Origin: Ceratorhiza oryzae-sativae
Lineage: Eukaryota; Basidiomycota; Agaricomycetes; Cantharellales; Ceratobasidiaceae
Length of the DNA: 64,000 bases
Direction of reading: 5' to 3'
Assembly (NCBI GenBank): GCA_030998015.1
Contig: JARWMV010000232.1
Coordinates: forward strand, 248,001-312,000
In this document: in pieces, positions 41,976 through 57,183 of the stretch
Numbering within the stretch: position 1 is the stretch's first letter
How the letters are laid out: each line of letters opens with the position of its first letter
The notes under the pieces: model-generated
What the model saw: the letters and a program-made list of their open reading frames with translations, nothing else
The model's database searches: none
What the model was told of the DNA's origin: nothing
Made by a program: the position numbers and the translations under genes

Positions 41976-43130
41976 ATGTCGTTCAACAGCTCGAGCATCA
42001 CGCTGGGTAGATATTATATTGTCAACGCGCAAACTGGACACTTGTTAGGGTCGGTTGGATTGGGAGGAGACCATTCGTTGCGGACTTCCCATCCCCACTT
42101 TACCGAAAGCCAAACGGTAAGGTCATATTTTATCCATATGCCTATTGGCATCAACTAAAGTCATACAGTGGATCATTGAACAAGGCAGCGCTGGGTTTAC
42201 GATTATGTCTTCCGCTTCGGGTCTATTCATTGGCGTCGATGGCTCGGGATTGTTATGTGGCGTGGATCGCGAAAACTCAACCAAGCTTCTTATCGAAGGC
42301 AACTACAAGCAAGGATTCTCGCGAGTTTGATTTTACTTTTATGGTTTCCATGACGGTGTTATTGACACCGGCTATTTCAGTTTCGTTGTAAACGACGGAC
42401 CAAGCACGGGCCTTGTGCTGGATATAGAACTTGACAACAACATTCGAAGTGAGGGGTATGGAACCAAACTAAGCACGGCAACTGCCTCTTTACAGCAACG
42501 TTGGTTACTGGAAGAGGATTCTTACCCGGACAAGCTTGAGCTGTGAGTTGTTCCTGTGCCCCGTGAAGTAGCCTTGCGTTATCTTTAACCCTAGGTATCG
42601 TGGACCAATCACTCGAGGTGCTACACTGCGGATACGCGACTATACAACTCGCCTCCTATTGAAATTCGAATCTCCGCGGAAGAGCGTCTTTGGCTGGACA
42701 ACTTCCAGCGACAATGCAACTCTAGTAAGCGTAATGTTTTGTGAGCCGCTAGATGTTTGCTCATAATCTCCGTTCTTGTTACCGCTTCTCGCACGCTCAG
42801 TGGACAGTTGAGCCTGGCTTTGACGGGTACCGTATCAAGCATATTCCGTCTGGGCTATACCTCCTCGCTGGCGGACGTGAACGGGACGTCAAAAATCTAC
42901 CATTGACATTGGGGGATGCCGAATCTGAGTTTGTTTTTGAAGGGAACGACCAAGACGGTTATTCGTGAGTTCATATTCAGATAACGCCAGGATGAATTTT
43001 AACTTGTTACAGTATTGTGTATGCACGAGACAACCATTATGGGCTAGAAATGGACACGAACGGGGAAACACTACTTTTGTGGAAGCCCGATGGGGTTCAC
43101 CCGGGATGGCGCATCGAAATCCTAGCGTAA
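41976..43130 (+). CDS. Beta-trefoil-like lectin-type module, separate gene or 3' half of the CVNH gene
   Basis: Six similar units follow in order: SITLGRYYIVNAQTGHLLGS, GFTIMSSASGLFIGVDGSG, FVVNDGPSTGLVLDIE, LRIRDYTTRLLLKFES, GYRIKHIPSGLYLLAG and VYARDNHYGLEMDTNG. The Y-x-I-x-N/H...G-L-x-L spacing is what ricin-B-type beta-trefoil proteins show. Short introns separate most units, and the frame ends EILA at 43130. A Met at 41976 (MSFNSSSITLGRYYIV) would start a separate 300-residue protein. Alternatively, introns 41849-41902 and 41939-41989 with a 36-nt exon between them join the CVNH protein to this module without a stop. Glycan binding is inferred from fold resemblance only. Confidence 0.65.
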
Positions 43131-43369
43131 ATTTAATTTGGATGGGGTGCTTTAGCAACTGGTAGAGATTGGGTGCAGGGCGTTATGTGGTATCCTGGCT
43201 GTTTCTTAGCGAGCACGTATAATTCAGCCGGGGTTGATAGAATTACAGAATAATCTGGTTTGGCGAATGAAGCACATTGAACTCAGTTTCAGTGTGTAAA
43301 GCTACAATGACGGATTGAGTGGTGATGAAAATGATAAATACGATCATTTTCCTTTGCTTTTATAGTCCT

Positions 43370-47288
<3,919 letters not shown>

Positions 47289-49495
47289 AAATACACTCGA
47301 GTTTCTGTACCACATGCTGACTCTATACCACACGTGTACCTTTTGGAACCTTATTAATGCTGTTTATTGATGAAATAGCTATATTCTCCCTTGATTTGGG
47401 AACCGCGATGCTTCCAGGCACTCCGTACATAGCTCGATTTCGACTTAAACCAACAAGCTCATATTTACATATATTCATACATACAATAGTGTTGATGCGT
47501 TGCCGAACTTGAGGCGGGAGAGTAAAAGCCTCGTGGCCCCAGTAGATGGCTAACCCCATCTCAGAAACAAGATTCGCCATCGCCAGGTTGTCTTTGCTCG
47601 TCCGTAGCCCCACTTTCTAAACAAAGGCACAAAAGCCTAGCCCTTTTCCCCACTTGGAAACTGTTTTTTCCGGAATTTCAGGATGATCAAATTGCGATGC
47701 TGCTATGTATATTAGCTAAATATTAGTAGAAATTTTAGAACGAGTGGCTCTGATATGGGGCCATTAACACGGCCAGTAATCCCTAAATTTCAGTGAAACC
47801 AGATGCGAATATAAACATGTGTGGGATACTCGTTTACGCACTTTGACACTCGCTTGAAAATGCGATGAAATGCATGAAAATCAACTCCATGGTCGGTAAT
47901 ATGGTTTTTTTCACGATGCGATTGCGATGCGGAATTTCCACATGAAATGGGTCTAAGGTGGCCCACTTACTCATGCTGATCGTCTTATAGTTGTCTTTCA
48001 TGCGCATCCACGATGTTTCGACGGGGAACCCTACACAAGCCATCCCGTTGATGCGCAAAACGTGATTTACCACCCGGTCCACCCTATCGCATAAATCAGT
48101 CCGACAGACATGTATATAAGTCTCGTTCACTCGTATGAACTTCATAGCCAAATCATGCAGCTCGCCCCAGCCCTATGGCGCACTATAGCCCTCGTCTGTA
48201 TTCTGGTGAAGCTGATGTCGCGCCCCTCATCCGTCCGCCGCTTCTTGTGCATCAGGCATAGTCATACCAGTTCCATCCCAGGGCTGCTGGAACTTGTGTC
48301 CACTTGTAGTCGCGACGTTTGTCACAATAGTGGCCAAGAAGCAAGCCTGTCTCCAATGTCGGCCCAATTGCCAAAAATTTTACATCCAAGGGTTATGCAA
48401 ATACAATGTACGGGGTAAGCCACAAGTTTAAGGTCAGCCAGAGAGCCTATTTAGCCGCTAGGGCGATTTCCGCTCACAAATATAACATGTGATCGGGATA
48501 TCTTGGAATGTATGCGCTCAAGTGTGTAGAAAGATACGGTTGGGTTGCACGTCGATTATCAGTGTTGAAACGAGGATGCCGATGATAGACATGGACTTGC
48601 TAAGGCCTTACGAGCACAAAAACGAGCTCAGGTGAAAACTACCGTGAATATTCTAGAACGGAGAATATACAAACGGAAGGGAAAAACACCTAATTAGCAA
48701 ATATACAAGCACTTTCTGCAATCGAGCACAAATCAACCATAATGAAAGAGCCATATAGAACGAAAAGAAATAAAGGGGAGTGGGAGAAAGGAGAAAAATA
48801 TGAAAAGAAACGCAACAGAAAGAGGCAAGGATAGTTTCAAGAAAGGAAATGAGAGGGAGCGAGAAAGTAGAAAGGGGACGGAGAATGTGAAAGGGAGAGT
48901 GAGACGAACAACGAGAGAGAGAGAGAGAGAGGAAGAAAAAGAAAAAGAGAATGAGACAGAGAGACAGAGAGAGAATGAGAACGAGAACGAGAAAGAGAAA
49001 GAGAGAGGGAAAGAGACAGAGACAGAGCGAGCGAGAAAAGGGAAGAGAAAGGGAAAGAGATATATAAAAACATGAATAAAAATAGGTATATTGCATATTA
49101 GTTGAGACGAGGATTCGGGATTTCGATTTAGGCGACAACCGAGCAACGGGAGAGATATGATCGCTAGTGCTGAGCAGCGATAGATTTCGTTGGGTACCTC
49201 TCCTTCCCTGCCCAGAGCTGGCCAGGCTCTGGACAAGACACCAACCTCGAGCGGGCCAGGCTCGAGGTCGTGTCCGCTCGCATACCATGCATGAACAGCT
49301 CCCCCGCCGCCGATCCGGCAGCGACGGTTGGCCCGGGAGCTGTTCACACATGGAGTGAGCGAAGATGGAAGAGGGAGATGGAGGGGGGGGGGGAGTTGCT
49401 GCCTGCGGGGTATGCTTTTATGTCGCTAGGGTATCTTGTTGGCTATATCCTCTGAGTCTCGGCCTGCCCTTCAACTCCATATTCCCAAGGGCTAC
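47289..49495. other. 2.2-kb intergenic region including a purine-rich tract
   Basis: No gene is supported. A TATATAAG at about 48113 precedes a short frame (48156) starting MQLAPALWRTIALVCILVKL, which looks like a signal peptide but has no continuation. Low-complexity GA-rich DNA at 48779-49068 creates spurious charged or Ser/Leu-rich frames on both strands. Confidence 0.55.
48779..49068 (+). repeat. Purine-rich (GA)n-type low-complexity tract
   Basis: About 290 bp is almost pure A/G on the plus strand, with runs such as GAGAGAGAGAGAGAG and AAAGAGAAAGG. It has no fixed unit length. Long homopurine DNA of this type can form triplex structures. Confidence 0.85.
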
Positions 49496-52005
49496 TCAGG
49501 CGTGACGTCTCCTTTGTCGGATGCGCTGCTGAGCAAACCACTGGGGGTTCGATGGGGCTTCACCCCTACTTCCGCCTCGTTTGCCTCCACCATCACTGCC
49601 TATCCTGCTACCCACACGTCTCCCCTGACTTTCACCACTGTTGGCCGTTTCCGAACAACCTTGCCTACTCTCCACGGATGCCCTCTCGCTTGCTCCACTT
49701 CCACCACGATCTCTGGCTCTCTCACTCCTTCTCTCGCTATCGTTGGCCATCGCCCTTCCCTGAATTCCACGATTCTCGTGCGACCGACTTGACCCATGTT
49801 GCCCCATAATACGGTCACTTCCGCCTCGGGGTGTCGGTTGTGTAGCCTGTTGGTGTCTCGACGATCCTGTTCCCGAAGCTCGCAGACGCTCAACCTGTCG
49901 AGCTGGCGCAGGCGTTGAGTTGGGGGTCCGTGTCTGGGCTGGCATCAAGGTCGGCGGCAGTTCTGGTGGTGGAGGAAGGGACAGGGTAGTCGGGCGGGCT
50001 AGTGCTACCTGAGGCGTCGGCCGCGTTGCCCATCGACCGGATGACACCACAGCGCTCCAGGTTGGTGGACGCGAAACTGGAGGCTTAGCCTGTGGAACGG
50101 GCTTGCGTATCGGCTTTGGTGTGGGAGCCAGAACCGGAGTTGGGGCTGAGGTCGGGATTGGAGTCGGGGCCGCGGCGGGGGCGGATGGAGGCGAGGATGG
50201 CGTCGATGCTGGCGCTGGCAGCGATGCCAATTCTGGCGAGAGCGCTGGCGTTGGACGTATCGGAGGGGGTGCCGATGGGCTAGCTGCTGGTTGCGCGATC
50301 TCGTCCTCAGTCCTCTCAGTCCAATCCGACTTGTGCTTTGTCCACTCCAGCCTCATATAGACCTCCGGCCATCTGAACTCCGGCGCTTTTTTGCGAGGCT
50401 TGGCCTTGCATGAGACTACCGCCACCGGCTTGGGATCCACAGCTGGCTTGACCGGCTTGACATGCTTGACTGCCGCGCTCGAGGAGGCCCCAATGTTGAC
50501 CCTCAGTACTTTGAGCCCAGCTGGTTCGGGGATATCCAGTGGCTGACTCGCGGGTGTGGCGTTCTTGGGGGGCTTGGGAATGCCAGGAGGGCGTGGTGCT
50601 GGCCGCGTATCCACAGGCACCGGAGCCGTGTCCAAGTCCGGCGACTCCTCTGGCCCGGTCCGGATCGGCAGTTCCTCGGCCTTCGACGCAACGGCCGCCG
50701 ACCTAGGCTGCACGGATGATCCAGCATCCGAGCCCTCGCTGTGAAGCGAGGGGTCTACCGGCAAGGGTGGCGAGGGCAGCAAGGGCGGTGAGGGCGGCGA
50801 GGGCGACGAGGGCGGTGAGGGCGGCGAGGGCGGCAAGGGTGGTGAGAGCGGTGAGGGCGGTGAGGGCGGTGAGGGCGGCGAGGGCGACGAGGGTGGCAAG
50901 GGCAGCAAGGGCAGCGAGGGTGGCGAGGGTGGCGAGGGTGGCGAGGGTGGCGAGGGTGGCGAGTGGGGAGGGGGCGGGGACGCAGGCGGTGGTGTCGCGT
51001 GGTTGTTGGGTTCGGGTGCAGCAACTACGTGCTTGTCCAGCAGTGTCTCGAGTTCCATGGGTGCCCCAATGGCCTTGGGTACATCGGCCAGTGGTGTATC
51101 CAGCGAATCCAGGATACGGCTGCTTTCGTCGCAGTGGTCTGATACGAAAGTTGCGTTCATAAGTCAATAGCGTGGCGTGTTTATGGTGCATACACTCACC
51201 AGCCAACATGTCGCGTGCTCTTGGGACATATGATGCTAAGACATCCGAGTCAGTATCCACAACAATCGCACATTACAAAAAATCACGAACCGAGATCAAT
51301 GGATATACCTGTGCCATCAAACACCTCCTGGATGACAGCCAAGGTGTGGCCAAGGTTGTCCTCGGACAACAGATACCGGATTAGGTCGAGGGCTGACTCA
51401 TCCATGTGAGCAAACAACAAACGCAAACACGTGACGGTCTGAAACTCACCCAAACTGAACAAAACCATCGATGCGAGCATTCCCAGCATCGCATATTCTG
51501 AAAAACCGTACAGGGACTCGGTGCGAGTGTGTACGGTGTGTGCAGATCCACTCATGGAGTCTGCTTCGATCCCTCGCGGTGCGTATGTGCGTGATTCGCG
51601 CCATTGAGGGAAAATCATGATCTCGGGCTCCCAACCCCTGCGCGCATTGAGAGTGACGTTGGCCATGAGTCGAGGCCAGACGTGTGCACAGGCCGGGAGC
51701 GAGAGAAGTCGGTGGGGGGCGGATAAAGTTAGGTAGGCTCGGCGACTCGGCAATGTCAAAATAGGAACAATGTCAGGTGCCGGCAGGGTGAGCAACCGGC
51801 GAGGCGCCGGGAGTGTCGGGAATATGGGCGGAGCCGGCAGCCCGAGTAGAGGCGTCGGTGCCGGCAACGAGAGGACAGGCGGAGGGGGGATGCAAGGAAG
51901 TACCAGCGCAGACAGCCCACTGTACAACCCATCCTGCGTTTGGTCGAGCAAGGTGGTTCGGCGGGTCTTGTTCCACCCCCGAGCATGCACAGTAGACTGC
52001 CACAC
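49496..52005 (-). CDS. Proline-rich protein of unknown function with (PSP) repeats
   Basis: The first exon (from 52005, MWQSTVHARGWNK) contains a repeated LSLPAP/LLxLPAP motif (about 51720-51880) and then TESLYGFSEYAMLGMLASMV. Two introns frame a 36-nt exon reading ASYVPRARDMLA (about 51240-51203). The large last exon starts DHCDESSRILDSLDTPLADV. It has a run of Pro-Ser-Pro repeats (about 50966-50757), long Pro/Ala/Ser-rich stretches and a basic Arg/Ser/Gly C-terminus ending QRIRQRRRHA. I recognise no domain. Coding may extend upstream towards 52400, where WIEHGADILPYAVPLGRY is in frame; a TATATAA near 52340 would then be internal or an alternative promoter. Confidence 0.55.
50757..50966 (-). 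repeat. Coding 9-bp minisatellite, GGCGAGGGN units
   Basis: More than 20 imperfect 9-bp units such as GGCGAGGGT and GGCGAGGGC are arranged in tandem on the plus strand. On the coding (minus) strand they give Pro-Ser-Pro units with occasional Leu. The last five or so units (about 50920-50962) are identical, suggesting recent slippage or unequal exchange. Confidence 0.9.
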
Positions 52006-54440
52006 ATACCGTCCTAGTGGGACCGCGTAAGGCAGGATGTCCGCCCCGTGCTCTATCCAGGACGTCCGAAATCAATGTCCGGGACACTGATGGGCGGTAT
52101 CCTCGGACGAGACTAGGAGAAATCTCATGTCAGCCCATGGTCCAAGCCAACTATGACGGCGACGAGCACTCACATCGGTATCGTTGTCCAGCTCGAGGTA
52201 GGAAGTAGCGTCGTGGTCGTCATTGCCGTCGAGAGGGACGAAGAGATCGTAGAGAACGCTGCCAGCATCCGTTGGTACAACATGGTTGATCAAGGGTGAA
52301 GGCAGCTCCAGAGGACTCGAGCACCCCCACCCAGGTTTATATACCCCCGTTGCTGGTCCTAAAGAAAAAAAGAAAAGAGTGGGGCGAGTCGGGCATGAGC
52401 GATGAGCAAGGCGCAACGGGCGCATATACTCATGTGAGAGGCTCGGCTCGTCTGGATGCGGAAAGCAGCCTGCCCGGCCCGCTGCAATTGGAAGTCCGCC
52501 ATACTCCGCCGTTGAGCCGGCGCCGCTATTGGCGGGTTATCGTGTCGGGCCTTCGTGACCACAATCTAACTGGGCCCACAGCGCGTCATATCTGCGAGAC
52601 TTGCGCCAGTCAGGGGACAGACACTGCTATCTCCTGTTTCATGCCATCTGGTAAGCCGGCGTATTGAAAGTGCGACTGATTGAGTGCACCGAAGGCAAGA
52701 CAGGAGACCGAGGGAATGTTTCTGCATCTGCGGCAAGCTGCTCCAGACACTAGGCCCTCTGTCGAGATATCTTGACATACACCCGGGTGGTGTTTCAGCA
52801 AGTCGTGCGCCAGAATATATCGGCGTCCAGAGAGGTTCCTCCCTGCGGGCATTCAAGGCGGGGGACCTCCGGATTGCCATAATGTCTTTCCGATCCCGAC
52901 AACAATTGTCGACTTTGCAATGTCATCCCCTGAGTTGTTATGATTGGTCACTTCCGATCCTCTTGTTCTGCTATTCTCGATTCCTAAATTTCGCCAGGCT
53001 ATGCTCTGGCATGATGGTATGCTCGCGATCATAGAAGCAAAACAAAACTAAAGTGTCTAGTGAAGAGCTTAATGATACGCATCTTGTTGACAGATGTTTG
53101 CTGTACGCACCTAGCTCCAATGACAAGGCCCCTGGGTTGCCACGAAATTTGGGAAATTTGGGGTGAACATTGGAACATGATGCTTAGATCACCGGTGCAT
53201 GGTGGCTTGCCAACTCGAACCAGTTTTTACATTTCGTGTGTAATTTGCGGAGTGTTTATTTCATAACACCTATACGTACATTTCCTGGAGCTGCCCTATA
53301 TAATCACTAGTAATGCCTTAGCTCGCAGTTTATGGCGTCGGAATTCAGACGTACTCGACACAAACAAGTTGGGGTGCCCCCACATACCCCCCACCCGGAC
53401 CAACGATCTTTGGGTTAGAGAACCCAGCGTCTGCGACAACCCGCAGACAACACCTACCTAGACTACGCTACTTTGAATCAAGACCGCCCTCTTATGATAG
53501 CAAAGGCTTACCTACGAATGGTCGTGGATGTTGCTCATCCACTCAAACATCTACTCCTGCACCAACTTCCGAACGAGCGTATATTTCCAGTTCTGGTTCG
53601 ACTGTTCCAGAGTAAAGATACGAAACCCTGGATTGCTTTGTCCCGCTCTCATTCCAATCCTACGAAGGAATAGCTTTCAGACGATGGTGTATCATACGCA
53701 AGTTGTCAGACTTAGGCATACCTGCGAAGGTGCCCGCCCACATGTTGAGTGGCTTTCTGTTTCTTGCTCGTCACATTTCGTCAAATACCACGTTCCAGTC
53801 CTGTTCAAGGACCTTCGTTCATCACTACCAGAGCGTATTTCGGCAAGAAGCCTAAAGGTCGCACAATTAACCTAAGCCATAATCGACTATTGGATTCACA
53901 CTAAGAACAAAGATTCAGCTCTCGTGGTTTCATATCGCTCCTTGTACTCACACGAGAGTCGGTGCATGCTCTTCACGAGTCCATCCCAATCGTGCAACAT
54001 CCCATATCTCTCGCGCTTGCCTTGCTATTGCTCAATGTTTTGTCCCATCCGCGCCGTCGCCCGGTTTCGATAGAACGCCGGCTATATCACCGATTTTATC
54101 CCCACTGCAGGAGGGTGGTGTAATACGAAGTAGGGAGACTTGAGGGTTTTGGAACCAGAGGCTTCAGCACCTAAGGGAAGTTGGTGCTCCAATTGGACAG
54201 GTTGATGGCACACACGCAAGGGGATAATGACGTATAGACATAAATCATAGATGTTCGGATAGTGCTGCACACAGTCGAACCGAGTGTGGTGAGGACATTG
54301 GAGCTAGCGTGTCTCGGCTTGAAAGACACTTGATTGGTCGAGGTTCGTCGATCGAGCCTCATCTCACGTGATGCTGCACCTCATAAAGACCCTTCCACGC
54401 GCCTCAATCATCCACCTCTGGCTCGACATAATCTTTCACT
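52006..54440. other. 2.4-kb region with no supportable gene
   Basis: The left 400 bp may be 5' sequence of the proline-rich gene. From 52430 to 54440 only short unconnected frames occur, none with familiar motifs or consistent splice sites. The last 100 bp contain the CSN7 promoter, with CACGTGATG at about 54365. Confidence 0.5.
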
Positions 54441-55602
54441 ATGGACGCTGGAAATTATTCGCTCAAGTCTCTGGAACCATTCCTTTTGATGTCCAAGTCT
54501 GCTAAGGGCGCAGCAGCCACAAAGCTGATTGCGGACGCCACGAGCGCCCCCGGGACGTTTATGTTTGCGGAGCTGCTGGAGAAGCCGAATATCCAAGAGG
54601 TAAGTATGTATCCGGCTAATACATATATATGGAGTTATTCGAAGAATTAACCCTATTTAATTTTCTGTTAGCTGGCTGGAAATGAGCAGCATGCACCATG
54701 GCTCGAGCTTTTGAAGCTATTTTCGTACAAAACCTGGGCGGACTACAAGCGTAAGATACCGGAATGAAATCAGTCAAATATCATCTCACAATACTTGTAC
54801 CTATAGAAAACAGTAGCACGTTGCCGCCGCTCAACAATGTACAATCTACCAAACTCAAACAACTCTCGATTGTTTCGCTGGCGGAGCGGAGCAGGGCAAG
54901 TCGAGATCTCTGTTCATCTACAGGATTGTTACTCAATCAAATAATTCGTTTAGATTATTTCTTATTCCGACCTCCTTGCGTATCTCGACATTTCTTCGGT
55001 CCGTCAACTGGAAGACCTCATCATCGACGCCATGTATCAAGATGTGCTCAAGGGCAAGTTAGATCAAAAACAAGGCCGACTTGAAGTGGAGTACACTATT
55101 GGACGAGATCTCGAGCCAGGGCCAGCAAGTCTCGAGCAGCTCTTGGCCAAACTCCAAGACTGGTCGAACCGGACCTCGATAGTGATCGAGTCATTGGATG
55201 TCCAAATCCAGCAAGTTCAGGAGGACGAAAAGGCCGCGGCTGCGGCGGCCAAGGAACACGATGCTGAGAGAATTGCGATGGCCACACAAGTAGCCGAGGT
55301 ACGCTCTTATATAATCGGGCTCTGACTGTGACGATTAACAGAAATGGACGAATAAATAGACCAAGCGACAACAACCGTCTGGTTCTCGTAGGCTGGCAGA
55401 AGAACACCTGGCTAATACAAATCCGAATGCGGGACCCCCGACAGAAGGACCGCGTGCAGGTGCTAGCACCCGAAAGTAAGCTTTATGAAACATTTTCATG
55501 CCGTTATATTTAATCTATTCCGTCATAGGGGTGGAGCTAGCACGCAAAGGCAGGAAGGGCGCCGTAAAGCACGCGGATGAGCGTTTCCTTGGGGCACTGT
55601 AG
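54441..55602 (+). CDS. CSN7: COP9 signalosome subunit 7 (PCI domain)
   Basis: The start at 54441 begins MDAGNYSLKSLEPFLLMSKS. PCI-domain blocks follow: FMFAELLEKPNIQE; LAGNEQHAPWLELLKLFSY and KTWADYK; LNNVQSTKLKQLSIVSLAER; and ISYSDLLAYLDISSVRQLED. Then come LIIDAMYQDVLKGKLDQKQG and RLEVEYTIGRDLEPG, the winged-helix end. A C-terminal coiled coil with VIESLDVQIQQVQEDEKAAA follows. After an intron ending AAATAG (about 55352) the tail reads RLAEEHLANTNPNAGPP, and after a last intron GVELARKGRKGAVKHADERF, with a stop at 55600-55602. CSN7 is a scaffold subunit of the cullin deneddylase. Confidence 0.87.
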
Positions 55603-55745
55603 TTTCTCCGATGTAGTATTTCAATCAACTTGAAGTAATATTGTCTCACGGCGCAGCCGGGTTCTTTGTGCAGCTCGTTCAACTTACGCAAGTTGTGCTC
55701 ATTGAGAGATCCAGAGTGCCCTAGTGTTACGTACCAAATGTTTGG

Positions 55746-56893
55746 ATGAGAGAAGCTGCACAGCCACTGGAGAGATCCCTTGCACCGGGTGACGCACAAA
55801 CATGCCCGCAGCCAAAACTCGCTCTCACCCACCACCTCTTTCCTTGCCGCCGACATGGCCCCTATTCCATCTACCCCTCGGACGACAATCTGCATGCACT
55901 CTCCTCAGCATTTCTCATGATCATCGCATCTGAAATCGGCGACAAAACATTTCTCATTGCGGCCATCATGGCCATGCGACATCCGCGTATGATTGTTTTC
56001 GCAGGCGCGTTTGGCTCACTCATCGTCATGAGTGCCCTATCTGCCGCAATGGGCCACCTCCTTCCGACATTGATTAGTAGGCGCTGGACGACATTGGCCG
56101 CTGCAGGACTATTCTTGGTGTTCGGTGTGAAGGTGAGAGTGTGTGGGTCTGGAAAAGTTGGACTAGGCTGAACGGCCCGTGGCAGATGCTTTTGGAGGCG
56201 AGGGAAATGCAGGCGGGACAGGACAAAATTCAGGAGGAGCTCAAGGAAGTCGAGGAAGAACTCGATGCCGCTGAGGGGTCTATACCTTTGCGTCACATGG
56301 AACAAGGCAAGCCATTCGGCCTTGGCAACCCGTTGGCCGTCCTGACGTATTTACTTTCTAGGCGAGCACTCGGAACAAGACGAAGGACCGATTACTCCTG
56401 CACCCAAGAACACGTCGCTAGCAGAGGGCGCCAAAAATCTATTCGGGATGTGCCTCGGTCCCGTCTTCGTCCAGGCAAGTTTGATCGGATTTTGCACGTC
56501 AAAGAAGCCGTTCTGACGGAATACGCTTGTTTAGACGTTCATCCTGACCTTTTTGGGCGAATGGGGCGACCGTAGTCAAATAGCGACCATCGCGCTTGGT
56601 GCTGCTCACAACGTATACATAATCACCATTGGCACGATCGTCGGACACGCACTCTGCACTGGAATCGCCGTCCTAGGTGGGCGCTGGCTGTCGACCAAAA
56701 TATCCATCAAGCATGGTTAGTTTATAACGTTCTTCGCGCCGTTCCTATCTCATCCCGTTTCACAGTAACTCTCACGGGATCGATATTGTTTTTGCTCTTT
56801 GCGGTTGTTTACTTTTACGAATCGTGGACATTCGTTCCCGACGTCCCGTCTTTAGACTTGGACCTACCTATGAAGGCCGTAGAGAGGAAATAG
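55746..56893 (+). CDS. GDT1: GDT1/TMEM165-type (UPF0016) Mn2+/Ca2+ transporter
   Basis: Both family signatures are present: EIGDKTF in the first half (ALSSAFLMIIASEIGDKTFL, about 55886-55950) and EWGDRSQ in the second (about 56557-56577). Each half has three hydrophobic segments, for example VFAGAFGSLIVMSALSAAMG and IITIGTIVGHALCTGIAVLG. A charged linker with likely coiled coil (EELKEVEEELDAAEG) lies between. It ends MKAVERK at 56891. Two introns have GC donors: 56307-56361 (GCAAGC...CTAG) and 56475-56534 (GCAAGT...TTAG). The others are GT-AG. The family exchanges Mn2+ or Ca2+ for protons in Golgi or vacuolar membranes. The N-terminus is uncertain: the Met at 55746 is in frame, but no clear signal peptide follows. 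Confidence 0.85.
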
Positions 56894-57183
56894 CAAGTAG
56901 GCCATATAGATTCTCACCTTTTGCACGATGTTCTTCGCAGGATTATTCTTGTAATGCTGTATCACAATACTTTGCCCGCCGGTGCTAGCACAACGTGCCA
57001 TAATAGTATTCCTCGCTCCATCCTTGCAACCCAAGCAAACTTGTCTTTTAGAACCACAACTATATTCATGTAAGTGCAATTATCTATGTAAATGTGATAT
57101 AGCCAAAACAACGTGAATGCATCATGATAGCGTCAAGGAAACGTATCCGACGTTAACCAACAATTCCATGCCTGTCGCGCGCA

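Noticed and set aside
48653..49351. Long Ser/Leu/Phe-rich frames antisense to the GA tract
   Set aside because: They are produced by low-complexity CT-rich DNA, with no start context, splicing or motif.
50716..51162. Arg/Ala-rich frame opposite the Pro-Ser-Pro repeat
   Set aside because: It is a shadow of the 9-bp minisatellite on the other strand.
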